DNA of 64,000 bases, from positions 8,450,495 through 8,514,494 of the forward strand of contig CM034133.1 of the NCBI GenBank assembly GCA_019914995.1, read 5' to 3'. The notes under the pieces are model-generated. The model ran no database searches and was not told the origin of the DNA. It saw nothing but the letters and a program-made list of their open reading frames with translations. The position numbers and the translations under genes are program-made. How positions within the stretch are numbered: position 1 is the stretch's first letter; each line of letters opens with the position of its first letter. Below are positions 12,773 through 23,657 of the stretch, one piece after another. Source of the stretch: Acanthochlamys bracteata (lineage: Eukaryota; Streptophyta; Magnoliopsida; Pandanales; Velloziaceae).

Positions 12773-15700
12773 ATGGGTCAGTCTTCAAGCTCCAACAGAA
12801 GAAGAAGAGAACAACAACACTACTACCCACCACCACAGCCGCCGACAACACCACCACCGCCGGCGAATTACAGCTTCCCTCCACCACCGCCACCGCCACC
12901 GCCGCAATACAACAACTACAGTTCTTATATAATTCAACCAGCGCCGCCGCCGCATGGCCGCTACGGCAGTGGAAATTTCACTGGGTACCTTCGAATGTTT
13001 GATCAACTTGTCGGGAGAAACTTGTACTATGGAACTCACCAGAATTTTTCTTCTTCCAATTCGTTGGCTTCGGTTCCAACGCCTCCGCCAGGGTTTTGGA
13101 ATCCAGTAGTGCCGCAGCAGCCGTCGGGTCCTCCGCCGCCGTATGTGGAGCACCAGGAGGCTAAAACTATTAAGAATGCTGTGAATGTACATAAGAACAG
13201 TATTCGGATCGAACTTGATGAGTTGATACCTGATCAGTATCTTGTTTCGTTCACTTTCGATGCGTTGGTCGATGGAAGGTGAGTGGATTGTTCCTGCTTG
13301 TTGCTAATTGCTCGCTGTCTTTGATTCTTAAGAGATAGAAAATTTGATCTAGTTTAATTTCATGGTGTGAGTTAAATTATGGTTGACCAAGAAATTTTGG
13401 GTTTTCATGTGGAAAGTGGTAAGTGGTGAGATCTCTAGCATTTGTATTTTTGATGAAGAATTTAAAGATTACTTTTGATAGGTAAAGGATTCATGATGGA
13501 ATTGAAAAAGGAGGAATTTGGTATAGGTAGATGGGGTTGAACCAAGTAGATGGAAGGCAGTTTCTGCAATGAAAATAGACTGTATTTGCCAATTTGTTGA
13601 TACATCGGATGGTGCTGCTCTTCACTCAGTCGCTTCTATTATGCTTTGTGCAAACTGGTAGTGTATTAACTCGAGGAACAATCTCTACCTGGGGTATTTG
13701 AGTGTAAGTGTATGCTTGTAGTAGGAATATAGCTGCCTAGCACTCCATAACACAGAGAATTGTCTAATCAGTTTAGTATGGCATGCGTGCAAGAAATTTT
13801 AGGGACGATCAACTTGGGTGTTGTACATAGGTGCAGGGTGGATTTTGCTAGTTTTGACTAAGTTTTGTATGCGATCCCTATCGAAGCGGAATTGTATTTA
13901 ATTGCTGGTTTAATAAGGATCCCCTGCATGTTGATGATAGAGTTTAAAGTACATATAGTTTGTAGGATGATTGATGCAACTGTTAAGTGTTTAATGCTTT
14001 ACTTAGGATGTCAAAGAGTTGGATTCTTGAATGGCCCTACGTCATAGATACTGCAACCGAAAAGTGAAGTTGAATTTGTCCGTAAGCCATGTTGTGAGCG
14101 CTTTGTGGAAACCAGAATTTTCCTGTGAAGGTTGGTGACAACCCTTTAAGATCCTCAAACCTGATTTTTATATAGACAAGTTGAGCTGGTCGAGTTGGTG
14201 TCTGTAGTCTCCAGTTTTTAGACCACGCTGCAACGGAATTTGAAGTGCAGTTAGAAATTGCTACTTGGTCGATTTTGCTCCTCTTTGCAAGGTAGATTTC
14301 AACAATGTAGTGACAAAATTTTCAAATTGGAAGATGAAGGCATGAGAGGGGTCTCCTACTACCTTCCTTCAAGCATGTAGCAGGATTTTATTTTTGATAA
14401 CTGAAAATGATCCAAAACATAAGGAATATGCTTTGCAAACAAACTGGAGGAGTAAAAGAAACTAGAGCAAGCAGTGAAGAGTTATAAAAGCTAGGTAATA
14501 TTTTAAGGACGACTTAAGGGGCGTTCAGGAGTGCTTATGAAAAGTGATTTTCTGAAAAGAAGGGGTATTTTATTTATTTTGAGAAACAAGCTCTACCTTT
14601 TTTACCTCAAAAAAATTAATAAAAATAAGCAATAACAAGATCTTACGACATAGATTTTTTCTGTATTTTTTAATTTCTTAAATAAATTCTGTAGAAGAAT
14701 GTAGAAAGTTTATTGGAAAACGTGAACTAGAAAAATTGAAAAGCGTTTTTTAAAACTCTCTCCCAAATGTGCCCTTAAACATGTCACATAACTAGTAATT
14801 TACTTAGTCCTCTGCTCTTTTTAAGTACAAACAGTTTTGTTTACCCATCTTCTTATAAATTGTAAGGTCAGTGGCTTTTTCAGTATGCTGGTGATTGAAA
14901 CTTTTAGATGAAAGACTGTGGCAGTCTTCTTTCACTATTAGCATGATTTTAACTTGGGTAAAACTACGGTAACTATTGCAGTTAGCAATTTAATGTGGTA
15001 TGCGCACTTTCTGTGATGGGTTTTTTCAGGTATTTTAATAAAAATTTTCAAATGAGGCAATGCCCATGAGGTTCTTCTGTTTTTTATCTCGTCAAAACTA
15101 GTGATGTATATGCTTGTCATGTTTAAGAGAAAGCTAGCTATTGTCAATTTCTTTAAAGAAACTTCTAAATTTGTTTTTTTAAGTAGTAGTACTTATGCAA
15201 ACTTTCTCTGTGCTCAAAGTAGCCTTCCTTTTGACCTGCAGTTTCACTATCTTTTACTTTGCTAAGGAAGGGGATGACTGCACATACAATACAGAATATG
15301 CAGCAGTTACTCCGCAGACAGTTCCCTTCAACGAAGGTGTGGCTCAGAAATTTCGTCAGCCTTCTGGAACTGGTATTGATCTAGGTTTTTACAAGATTGA
15401 AGAGCTCTGTAAGCCATCAAATGGGGAAATCTTCCCTCTTATCATATACGCGGAGGTAAATTCATCAAACCAGATGGCGGGTGAGGAAGCTGGTCAATCT
15501 CAACCTGGAATTCATGCACAGGTTACTCACGCAGTGATAGAGAAGAATACTGATGGTTCCTTTAAAGCAAAGGTAGTGAAACAGGTGCTGTGGGTTGGTG
15601 ATGAAAAATACGAAATACAAGAAATTTTTGGTCTTGAGAGTCATTCAGAACCTGAAGTTGGCATCGTTAATGATGACAATGGGAAAGATTGTGTCATCTG

Positions 15701-16006
15701 TTTGTCTGAACCAAGGGATACTGCTTGCTTTCCTTGTAGACATCTGGTAAGTGCCTCTACCTCTTGTATCCGTTATTACACTTTGCTACTGATTTTTCAT
15801 GATAAATTTTGAATTGTCCGTCTTTATGAGTTTTGATTATTGCTTCTTTTGGATGAGGATTTTCATGTTCTATTTCGTATTCCATTGTGCAGTGCATGTG
15901 CGCCGATTGTGCAAAAGAACTAAGACTTCGAAGCAATAACTGTCCTATTTGTCGTCAACCAATCGAGAAACTTATGGAGATAAAGGTGAACGATGCCAAT
16001 AATTGA
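12773..16006 (+). CDS. LUL: LOG2-like RING E3 ubiquitin ligase (LUL family)
   Basis: Predicted E3 ubiquitin ligase of the plant LOG2/LUL group; LOG2 works with GDU1 in amino-acid export and ABA responses. Exons: 12773-13278, 15242-15746, 15893-16006, total 1125 nt, 374 aa. Seen: N-terminal MGQSSSS, a plausible N-myristoylation site; an Arg-rich then Pro-rich disordered region (to about residue 130); the conserved DAR2-type region including [17 protein letters not shown] across the first splice; and a C-terminal C3HC4 RING with Cys319, Cys322, Cys334, His336, Cys340, Cys343, Cys354, Cys357. The RING is split by intron 2. Intron 1 is 1963 bp and carries a small transposon relic. The MGQ start is preferred over an in-frame ATG 72 bp upstream because LOG2-type proteins begin MG. 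Which LUL paralogue this is cannot be decided. Confidence 0.93.
14514..14778. mobile_element. Small MITE in intron 1 of the LOG2-like gene
   Basis: A 257-bp AT-rich block (14518-14774) has related inverted ends: left ggggcgttcaggagtgctt, right (reverse complement) gggcacatttgggagagag. TTAA flanks both sides (14514-14517 and 14775-14778), which could be a 4-bp target duplication. The internal sequence folds imperfectly and encodes nothing. Superfamily is uncertain. Confidence 0.5.
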
Positions 16007-16330
16007 TCGATAACGATCGGGTTCCAAATAGGTGTTACTTGTGAAGCTTTTCTGTGAAACGCAGGAATTTGTTCTAAGGAGTTCTTCATTTTCCTGTATA
16101 ATCGATGCATGTATACAAGTATGATGCCTGTTATTGTGTCTCATCTGGTACATTATATATCTGGCTATAGAAAAATTGGTGGTGATTTTGTATATATAGG
16201 AAAATTGTCCGCAAATATAGGCAACGGTTTCTTTATAAATCTTTGTAAAGATCTAATACCATCTTATTTTTATTGTAGACAAGAAATATTTGTTCCAGAT
16301 ATTCAAAATCGACCTGAAGCGTATGGTCAT
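16007..16330 (+). other. 3' flank of the LOG2-like gene
   Basis: Presumed 3' untranslated and downstream region, T-rich (tttttattg, tataatcgatgc). No gene was seen before the PPR-like remnant begins. Confidence 0.4.
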
Positions 16331-16439
16331 CAAATGGCAACTGCAGCAACATTGTTTTCTAGCCATGTTCTGCTGCTGGCCATCGACTCGTGCTTTTCCC
16401 TTGGCAGAGCTAGAGCAACACCACTCTCGTCTCATCTGT

Positions 16440-16920
16440 TTCAGTCTCGCAGACAACACCGCCGCTGTCACGCGCCTCCATCACTTCAGCTCTCTCCGGA
16501 ACTCTACCGTAACTCTCTTCGTCTTCTTCCCTCTCTCCCCAGAACCTTGGCGCCTTCGCATTCAATATTGTTCTCTCTCTACTCAATCCAGTTCCTCTCT
16601 AAGTTGAAATGCTTCGCTCTGGCACTTACCTAACACCTTCACGCCCTTCGATTTTCAATCACCTCTCTGTTAATCGGGATCTCTTCCGGCCAGCAGCTGC
16701 ATGGCCATTTGTTTAAGCTCGGTTTGCAGAGTGATGAGTTTACCATTAACGCCTTGCTTCGTTTCTACTCAGCTTGTGGCTGCCATGAATGCTGTGTCGT
16801 GATGTTGTTTCATGGGTATGCAGAACTGGGAATGCTCGGTTCCGCTCTCGATTATGTTTGATGAAATGCCCGAGAATACGGCGGCGGTCGTGGAGGTGAA
16901 CGGCGGTACAAGATAGCGGC
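16440..16920 (+). pseudogene. Decayed PPR-repeat gene fragment
   Basis: Translated pieces in changing frames read like the start of a plant pentatricopeptide-repeat gene. Near 16605 MLRSGTY appears; at about 16683-16860 SSGQQLHGHLFKLGLQSDEF, then TINALLRFYSACG, then HGYAELGMLGSALDYV; after a frame change FDEMPEN at about 16858-16880. These are typical PPR phrases (G-x-Q-LHGH, N-ALL-FYSACG, VFDEMP). Stops and frameshifts separate them and no downstream repeats follow, so it is non-functional. PPR proteins normally act in organellar RNA processing. The 5' limit is uncertain. Confidence 0.6.
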
Positions 16921-18540
16921 GGAAGAAGGTACTGGGCGGGGGAGAGTAGAGGAGTGCGCTCATTTGATTAAGCTTTGAAATTATAGACGCACAAAAATTG
17001 AAAGAAGTAAAGCAATAGGAAGGAAAGAGAACAAGAACGGCCATAGCCCAAAGAAAATAATGTATTGATATAATTGGGCTTCATCAGGCTAAGCTCATCA
17101 GGACAGCCCATTACTGTCAAGTCAAAGTGCGTTATAACTAATGGGCCGAACCCATCATGTCACCGTAACATATATTGCTCGGGTCTATTCGTCTACGGCT
17201 AGGGGGCAATTGCGATTCCCCTGCTGGAAGAGGCTTTCCCGTGGGCTGGGGGAGTAGCCTAAACGCTTTATTTTAATTTTTGATTTTATATTTTAAATTT
17301 ATTTTTATAAATATTAAAAAATTTATTTTCTATTCGTCTACTTCCAGAGAGCGATTGCGATTTTTCAAGACTTTATTTTAATTTTTTATTTTATATTTTA
17401 ATATATATTTTATAAATATTTAAAAATTTATTTAAAAAATATATAAAAATTTATGTAATAAAAAGTTTTTATTACATATTTTTATTACTTTTTAGAAATA
17501 AAAAATAATATTTATTTTTCAAAAAAAATAAAAATATCTTCTATTTCAGAAAAATTCTATTTCATAAATATTTCCAAACATTTATTATAGAATTTTATTT
17601 TAATTTTTTAGTTTATATTTTATAAAAATTTTTTACAATTATTTATAAATTGTATTTAAAAATTTTATTTATTTTAAAATAAAAATAAAAAATCATTTTT
17701 AAATATTTTAAAATATTTTTATTTTGTAAATATTTATAAGCATTTTCAAACCACCGCAAGTATACCAATGCATGAATTTGCATCAATTTCGCTAAAAGAA
17801 AAATATGGAATGAAATATAAATCAATCTGCCGTTAGAATTGAAAAATAAAAAAGTCAAAAAAAGCAAGAGCTTTCTATGATTATAAGAAAAGTTCGCTTT
17901 CACAAAACCCAGAAAAGTAAAGATAACACTGATGATAGTTACACCATGACAAACCAACAAACAATTAAACTGCATGCGACGTTTCCAACTTTGGATTCCT
18001 TTAGTATTACAATTAATACACTTTTTCTTCAAAACTCTTTACGTAACTGAACGTTCCCATACAGTGCAATGTCTGGTACGTCCTCTCACTGTGCATGGGA
18101 TCACTTTGAGATTACTTAAAACATAAAAAAGAAATTTTAATTAAAAATTTTCATGAAATATATTTTTTATTAAAATATATAATAAATATTTTGATGTATA
18201 ATTTATCAATATTTTTTAAATTTTAGAATACTGTAAAAATTTATTAGCTGAAATGATATGGAAAAATATTTCAATAAGTAATATCAAACATGCACTGTAG
18301 AGAGGTTTGGTTGAGCTTTTAAAAAATTTATTATTTCAAATACTACTTCATATTATGTTAATAAAAATTTTAAAATATTCTATAAATTTGTTAAAAAAAC
18401 TTTAAAATAAAAATTTAGGTAGTAAACTTTTTATATATATAATTTCTTTAAGATAAAAAACTAAACTCAAATTTATTTATTTTAAAATTTTTATTTTATA
18501 AATACTCCAAAACGTGCACTGTATATATAGTTAGTGATAT
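16921..18540. repeat. Intergenic DNA with AT-rich MITE cluster
   Basis: After the PPR fragment come about 300 bp of mixed composition containing tgggcc and gcccat strings. Then 17262-17760 is a cluster of AT-rich foldback-like blocks sharing strings such as ataaatatttaaaaa and ttattacatatttttattac with blocks at 31334-31560 and 44884-45475. Similar blocks lie at 18120-18300 and 18310-18515. No coding capacity is apparent. Confidence 0.5.
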
Positions 18541-20772
18541 CATGATCATCAACAACGTTTCTGGTTTCATCACGTAATCCACGTAGAAAATTTTTTGCAT
18601 CTGTTAATTAATTACCTGCACAGAGAGAGAGTTGGTTGGAAGAACGTTGTCGCGAGTTTTTCCAGAAATGAATGATCAACAACGGAGAGGAGAGAAAAGA
18701 AAAGAAACAGCTAGCTAGTGCAAAGAACGCAGAAGAACTCAAGTTCAAGGAAGATCTGGTAGAGACAGTTCATCTGAAGATCTATGTACTATATATATTT
18801 ATACTTAATTTTAATTTGAATTAAATCCAACAACCCCTTACTGATCAAGGAATGATCATGATAAGATAAAGGAAATAATATTTCTGGCATGATTCAAAAA
18901 TATTTGGTGGATAAGTTCATTAAACGCATGATTTCTTTTTTGGTACAACAATATTAAATCACAGTAGTTAATCTGTGTGCATATTTGAATATTATTTAAC
19001 ACTTATTTTTGACAACATCTTTGCCATTAAAATTTTTGCCCAGCATTATACATGTCATGTTTCGATTGCAAATAACTCCACTTTTTTATTTTTTCAGATT
19101 TTGAGTTCCACAATTTTATGTATTTCAGTTCCACTTCAAACTCTACTTTCATATTAAAATATATTTTTATTAAAGTTTAATTTGTAACTCTAATTTACGT
19201 ATTTTAATTACTATTTTGAACTCTACTTCTGCTAAATTTTATTTTTATAAAATTTATTTTTATAAAATTTAATTTTATGTAATTAAAACACGAGCAATAA
19301 CTATTCTTAGGAAATATGTATGTGGAGAATATTTTCTTTTAGAGGTATGTATCAGTTTGGTTAAAACTTACTTTAAACACATTTCTAGTTATAACTAAAT
19401 ACAAAAAAAATACTCATCTTTTAAAACTTTTTAAAAAGAATTACTTTTTAAGAGAACGCCCTTTAATCTAGGAAATTTTTTATTTTTGAGTAAGACCATG
19501 TTTCAGCTAGATACTTCAAAATACTGATTTGATGTTGTAAATTAACTGAAAATTTCTTTGTGTTTGATGACATTTTGAGATGAAAGGCCAGTGGAGTAAG
19601 TTTAAATAAATTGACTATAAGACTCGACTGCAAATGCAATCACATAAAATTATTGATTAAGGGCACCTGCCACTAAGCAGTCTAAGCTTGGCCATCATCA
19701 AAATAGTCTAGATTCAAATATCAAATATTGTAGAAGAAATATTGACAAAGTCTTATAATTATACGTGTATAAAAGCTTTGGACATGTTTTACTTTCTCTT
19801 TATAAATTTTTGACTTCACCATCTTATGTATTTTAATTATAAATTCGAACTCTATTTTTACTTCAACACAAAATTTCACTTTTATCAAAATTGAACTCCA
19901 AAATTTAATTCACTATTATAATTCAGAACTCTATTTTTATCGAACTTTCTTTTTCATCGAACTTTACTTTCATGAAACTCATTTCGTAAAATTTAGCTTC
20001 ATATAATTAAACACGGCCTGAATATATATCAATTTTTTCAAAACTCACATTTTTCTCCAATAAATTCTTTTAAATATGATTAAAAATAATAAAATTTTTT
20101 GAACTTATTTAAAAAAAAACTCACTTACTAAAGTCTTTAAATAGAGGACTTTTCCCTTAGCTAGGTATAGAGATGTTTTATAATGCAAACCCTACATATG
20201 CATGATTTTGTCTCATTGTGTTAAAAATATTTGCACCAAACAGCTCCCTATCCTTGATGCAAACTTTAATGATTTATCATTCTTCTTCATTCCACTCCCA
20301 AACTAAGCTTTCATTATTCAATCTCAAAATTCTTTTGGAGCCATGTAACTGGTCACTGCTAACTTAGCTGCATTTTAAAATGTGCTTCGATTACATAGAA
20401 CTCACTTTTTTTTACCAGATTTTAATTTCGAATCAGTTTCTATATTCTAATTTATTTTTTATCAAGTTCAATTTTCAAACTTGTTATCAATTAAAAAACA
20501 CTTTAAATTAAATCTTTGCTATCCATCCAAGCAATTTAGAGACTCTCACGTCAAAGTGTGGTAGCCTATTCATCTCAATCATTTTATCGCTCGATCGATT
20601 TCTTCTACTAGCTACCAGTACTGTGTGTTTCTTTGAAAGCTCAGTTTCTATATTCCAACTGAAGTAACCAAGATAACAAACCGAAGCAATACCGCCTTTT
20701 CCGTGATATCCAACGACGTCGATCGACGTACGTACTTAGCTAATTCTGCTCTTTGAAGTTTGAAATTCTCTC
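18541..20772. repeat. MYB103 upstream region with two related repeat copies
   Basis: No gene is visible. Blocks at 19080-19295 and 19795-20020 share gaactctattttta-, aaaatttaattttatgtaat- and attaaaacacg-type strings with each other and with 43985-44215; 20375-20500 looks like a weaker copy. The second ends in ttaaacacggcct, matching its left edge ggacatgtttta loosely in inverted orientation, so it is probably a MITE family. Confidence 0.5.
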
Positions 20773-20781
20773 TATATATAT
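20773..20781 (+). promoter_or_regulatory. TATA box candidate for MYB103
   Basis: tatatatat lies 186-194 bp before the MYB103 start codon. It would place transcription start near 20805 and give a leader of about 160 nt. Assigned from sequence and position only. Confidence 0.4.
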
Positions 20782-20862
20782 GTAGAATTAAACATTATAC
20801 ATGTAGTAAAACTTATATCAACGATCTCTTTGATCACCTGCTCTCACTCTTCCGTCACACTA

Positions 20863-20883
20863 ATGGCGTCGTGGCTTCTGTGA
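20863..20883 (+). promoter_or_regulatory. Possible upstream ORF in the MYB103 leader
   Basis: ATG GCG TCG TGG CTT CTG TGA encodes a six-residue peptide ending 83 nt before the MYB103 start. If transcription begins at the TATA-predicted site, this uORF would lie in the leader and could dampen translation. Confidence 0.35.
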
Positions 20884-20966
20884 GAGCTAGAGAAAATTGA
20901 AACAAGAGCTAGAGAAGGATCGAGAGAAAATTGTAAAAACAACTTGGTAGCTAGAGAGCTAGCTAC

Positions 20967-22202
20967 ATGGGACACCACTCATGCTGCAATCAACAGAAGG
21001 TGAAGAGAGGGCTTTGGTCGCCGGAGGAAGATGAGAAGCTGATCAGATACATAACGACGCATGGTTACGGATGTTGGAGTGAAGTTCCTGAAAAAGCAGG
21101 TCTTTTTTTTTTATTTCAGACCTTCTCCTCCGTTATCGTTTGATATTTTATTAGAAATTGAAATCATATTGTAACTCGTGCAAAATTTTTTCTATTTTAG
21201 CATCAAATATGCGCAGCTAAGTAGCATCGAAATCTTAAAAGAAAATAATGATTGAAATGAATTTTTGATCTACGCAGGGCTTCAGAGATGCGGCAAGAGT
21301 TGCCGGCTCAGATGGATCAACTACTTGAGACCAGATATTAGGCGCGGCAGATTTTCGCCGGAGGAGGAGAAGCTAATAATCAGCCTTCATAGCATTGTCG
21401 GAAACAGGTCTGATTTTTCCTTAACTTAGTTATACCTAAAACCAGAAAAAGTTTAGATCAATGAAATCATATGATCAAGCAATTTATTAATTTTCACATT
21501 AATTATTTCTTGTTATAATTTTTTTTAAACAGATGGGCTCACATTGCGAGCCACTTGCCCGGTAGAACTGATAACGAGATCAAGAACTACTGGAACTCTT
21601 GGATAAAGAAAAAAATCAGAAAACCTACAACGGCGGCGCCAACAACAAGCTCAACAGGTTCAGTGACCGCCGGTATTGTCCAACCTTGTAGTTACAATCA
21701 AACAAACCAACCGGATTCTATCCTGACCCAAAACCTCATGACAAAATCAGCACCGGAACCAATCTTCTTACCTCACTATCCGCAATTCATGCTCGATAGC
21801 AGTTCTAGTGATTCGCAAGCTGAATGCAGCAGCGATGTTACAGAAATAAATTCCGATATATGGAACTTACAGAATCATCACCATGGTGGTGGTGATCAAG
21901 TAGTGCTACCGTCTTCTGCTTTCGCATTCAACAACAGCGTGGGTTCAACGTACATGCCGTCGTTGGTTGATGGCATGGGGCATCTAGCAACTCATCAGTC
22001 ATCGTGTTCAGATCACCATGGTAGGTTCTCAGTAACTGATGATCACCGGTGCTTCGATGAGAAGCAGGAGTTGTGTGACTGGGTAGAGTCACAGCAGTAT
22101 ACTAGCTTACTTTCTTGGGAACATATACAAGAACAATTGAACGATGAAGATCACGGTATGGAAGAACCTTTAATTCCACCCTTTCCAAATCCATCTCTTT
22201 AA
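20967..22202 (+). CDS. MYB103: R2R3-MYB transcription factor MYB103
   Basis: Nuclear DNA-binding activator of secondary-wall formation; in Arabidopsis MYB103 supports syringyl lignin synthesis (F5H) and acts below SND1-type NAC factors. Exons 20967-21099, 21278-21407, 21533-22202 sum to 933 nt, 310 aa (Arabidopsis about 370). The first 118 residues, from [18 protein letters not shown] to [11 protein letters not shown], nearly match Arabidopsis MYB103 as I recall it. Seen: R2 tryptophans 17, 37, 57; R3 with Phe70 in place of the first Trp, then Trp89 and Trp108; [15 protein letters not shown]. The C-terminal half is low-complexity and acidic, and includes [16 protein letters not shown], which corresponds to the WDDSQQCSNFFFW block of the orthologue. 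The intron positions fit the usual R2R3-MYB pattern. The stop is followed by AATAAA at 22321. Confidence 0.95.
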
Positions 22203-22320
22203 CTAAAAGCAGGCGAGCAAAGTTTGCTTGATCTCTTCTGATCTGCTTTACTCTCTGTGATTTAATTTTAATTTCTTTCTGATATGTTTTGTGTGATTAT
22301 TGTTTTCGCGGATCGCCTGC

Positions 22321-22326
22321 AATAAA
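22321..22326 (+). terminator. Polyadenylation signal of MYB103
   Basis: A canonical AATAAA lies 119 bp after the MYB103 stop, preceded by T-rich sequence. Consistent with the 3' end of this transcript. Confidence 0.5.
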
Positions 22327-22737
22327 GGGGGTGCCAAATTGGTGAGGATTACTTATTTAAAGGAGTGTTTGCAAATTGGAGTGTTTTTTACTTATTGGTT
22401 TGGAGCATATATGTTTTGCATGCATGAAGCATGCATCTGTGCTCAATCTTTTCCTTTATTTTATTCGTTGTAATATGAGAGGAAAAAAAAACACAAGTCA
22501 TGAACAACAGCATGACAATTAGGATCATGTTTTTGCTTAATGCTTTGAAAGTGTTTTACTTTGCACACAAAATTCTGCAGCACAAATATCTGAAAACTGT
22601 TAGCTGCAGCTTTGAATCTTCACAAAATAAGCAGAAATCTCGTTAATTGTAAGGTGCATACATAGAACTTGTGATTGTTTTAGAGTGCTTAAGATAAAAA
22701 AAAATTTGTAGAAAAGTTATTTAAAATTTTTATTAAA

Positions 22738-22740
<3 letters not shown>
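22327..22740. other. MYB103 3' intergenic DNA
   Basis: Mixed A/T-rich sequence with no coding frame and no clear repeat. It leads into the TA microsatellite. Confidence 0.4.

Positions 22741-22784
<44 letters not shown>
22741..22784. repeat. (TA)n microsatellite
   Basis: About 40 bp of uninterrupted TA repeat directly abut the left end of a foldback element; a shorter tatatatata run lies at its right end (23191-23200). This suggests that the element inserted into a longer TA tract. Confidence 0.9.
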
Positions 22785-22786
<2 letters not shown>

Positions 22787-23190
22787 GGGAGAGAGATAGG
22801 GCACTTTCTTTTTAGGGCATTTCATTCCCGGTTTATAGCGGAGTGACCTCCAAATCCAATCTTCACCGTTGAATATGAAGAACTATGAGTTAGAAACCTA
22901 CTCATAAAATTTCAGCTCAATCGGATTACGAATTCACCTTCATCCGGTCAATTGATCAAAATGACAAAAATGGTATAATATATATATTTTTTAAGTTTTT
23001 TTTATTTCTATCATCTTGATCAAGTGAGCAGATGATGGTGAATTCGTAGTCCGATTGAGTTGAAATTTTATGAGTATATTTTTCATTCATAATTTTTCAT
23101 ATCTAACGGTGGAGACTAGATTTGGAGATCACTCCGGCTATAAACCGGAGAAAAAGTGTCTCTAAAAAGAAAGTACCTCTATCTCTCTGT
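22785..23190. mobile_element. Foldback MITE, about 405 bp, in a TA tract
   Basis: The left arm (from gagagatagggcactttc) and the reverse complement of the right arm (from agagatagaggtactttc) align over about 180 bp. Matching landmarks: ctttctttttag, cggtttatag, ggagtga(c/t)ctccaaat, tactcataaaatttca, tcaatcgga, and a loop near 22975-23010. It encodes no protein. Insertion in (TA)n recalls TA-targeting MITEs such as the rice Micron type, but the TIR sequence does not identify a known family to me. Confidence 0.85.
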
Positions 23191-23657
23191 TATATATATA
23201 CATTATAATAGCTAATAAATTTTTTTTGAAGTGTTGTAAAATTTTTGGATTGAGAACTAAAAAGTTAAAATAAAATAGAACGCAAAAGAGTCTATAAATG
23301 CTATACAGCTTACAATATAATAAGACAAAGGAAATGTTTGGTAGCGAAAACATAGCTTAAACCAAAAATGCATACATGTATGAAGATGTAGACAGGAGAG
23401 GGAGAGGAGTCCTTAGCAATGCCAAGACATGATTTGAGTCGCACGTAACGTTAATGTTGGTTGTTGGCAATGAAAATAGATAGCCACCCCCTAATAAATA
23501 CATGAACAACTCAATCGGAAGCAAGCAAAGAATTGAAGCATGTTTCAGACATGACGGCTTTGCGTGTCTTAAGAAGACTTGAACGCTTGTTTACCCAAAC
23601 CAGAAATCTAAAATTCATATGCACAAAGAACACTAGTGAAAAAATGATACCATAATA
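23191..23657. other. Intergenic DNA between MITE and copia relic
   Basis: No coding frame and no clear repeat were seen in this stretch of about 470 bp. Confidence 0.35.

Noticed and set aside
12785..13192. Arg/Trp-rich open frame on the minus strand
   Set aside because: It is the antisense shadow of the proline-rich first exon of the LOG2-like gene.
16109..16633. Open frame of 174 codons
   Set aside because: It crosses the LUL 3' region into the PPR remnant; its tail is PPR-like but the whole does not read as one protein.
16769..17044. Minus-strand open frame of 91 codons
   Set aside because: It lies antisense to the PPR remnant and shows no domain features.
17643..18032. Minus-strand open frame of 129 codons
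   Set aside because: Lys/Asn/Ile/Phe-rich translation of AT-rich repeat DNA with no family features.
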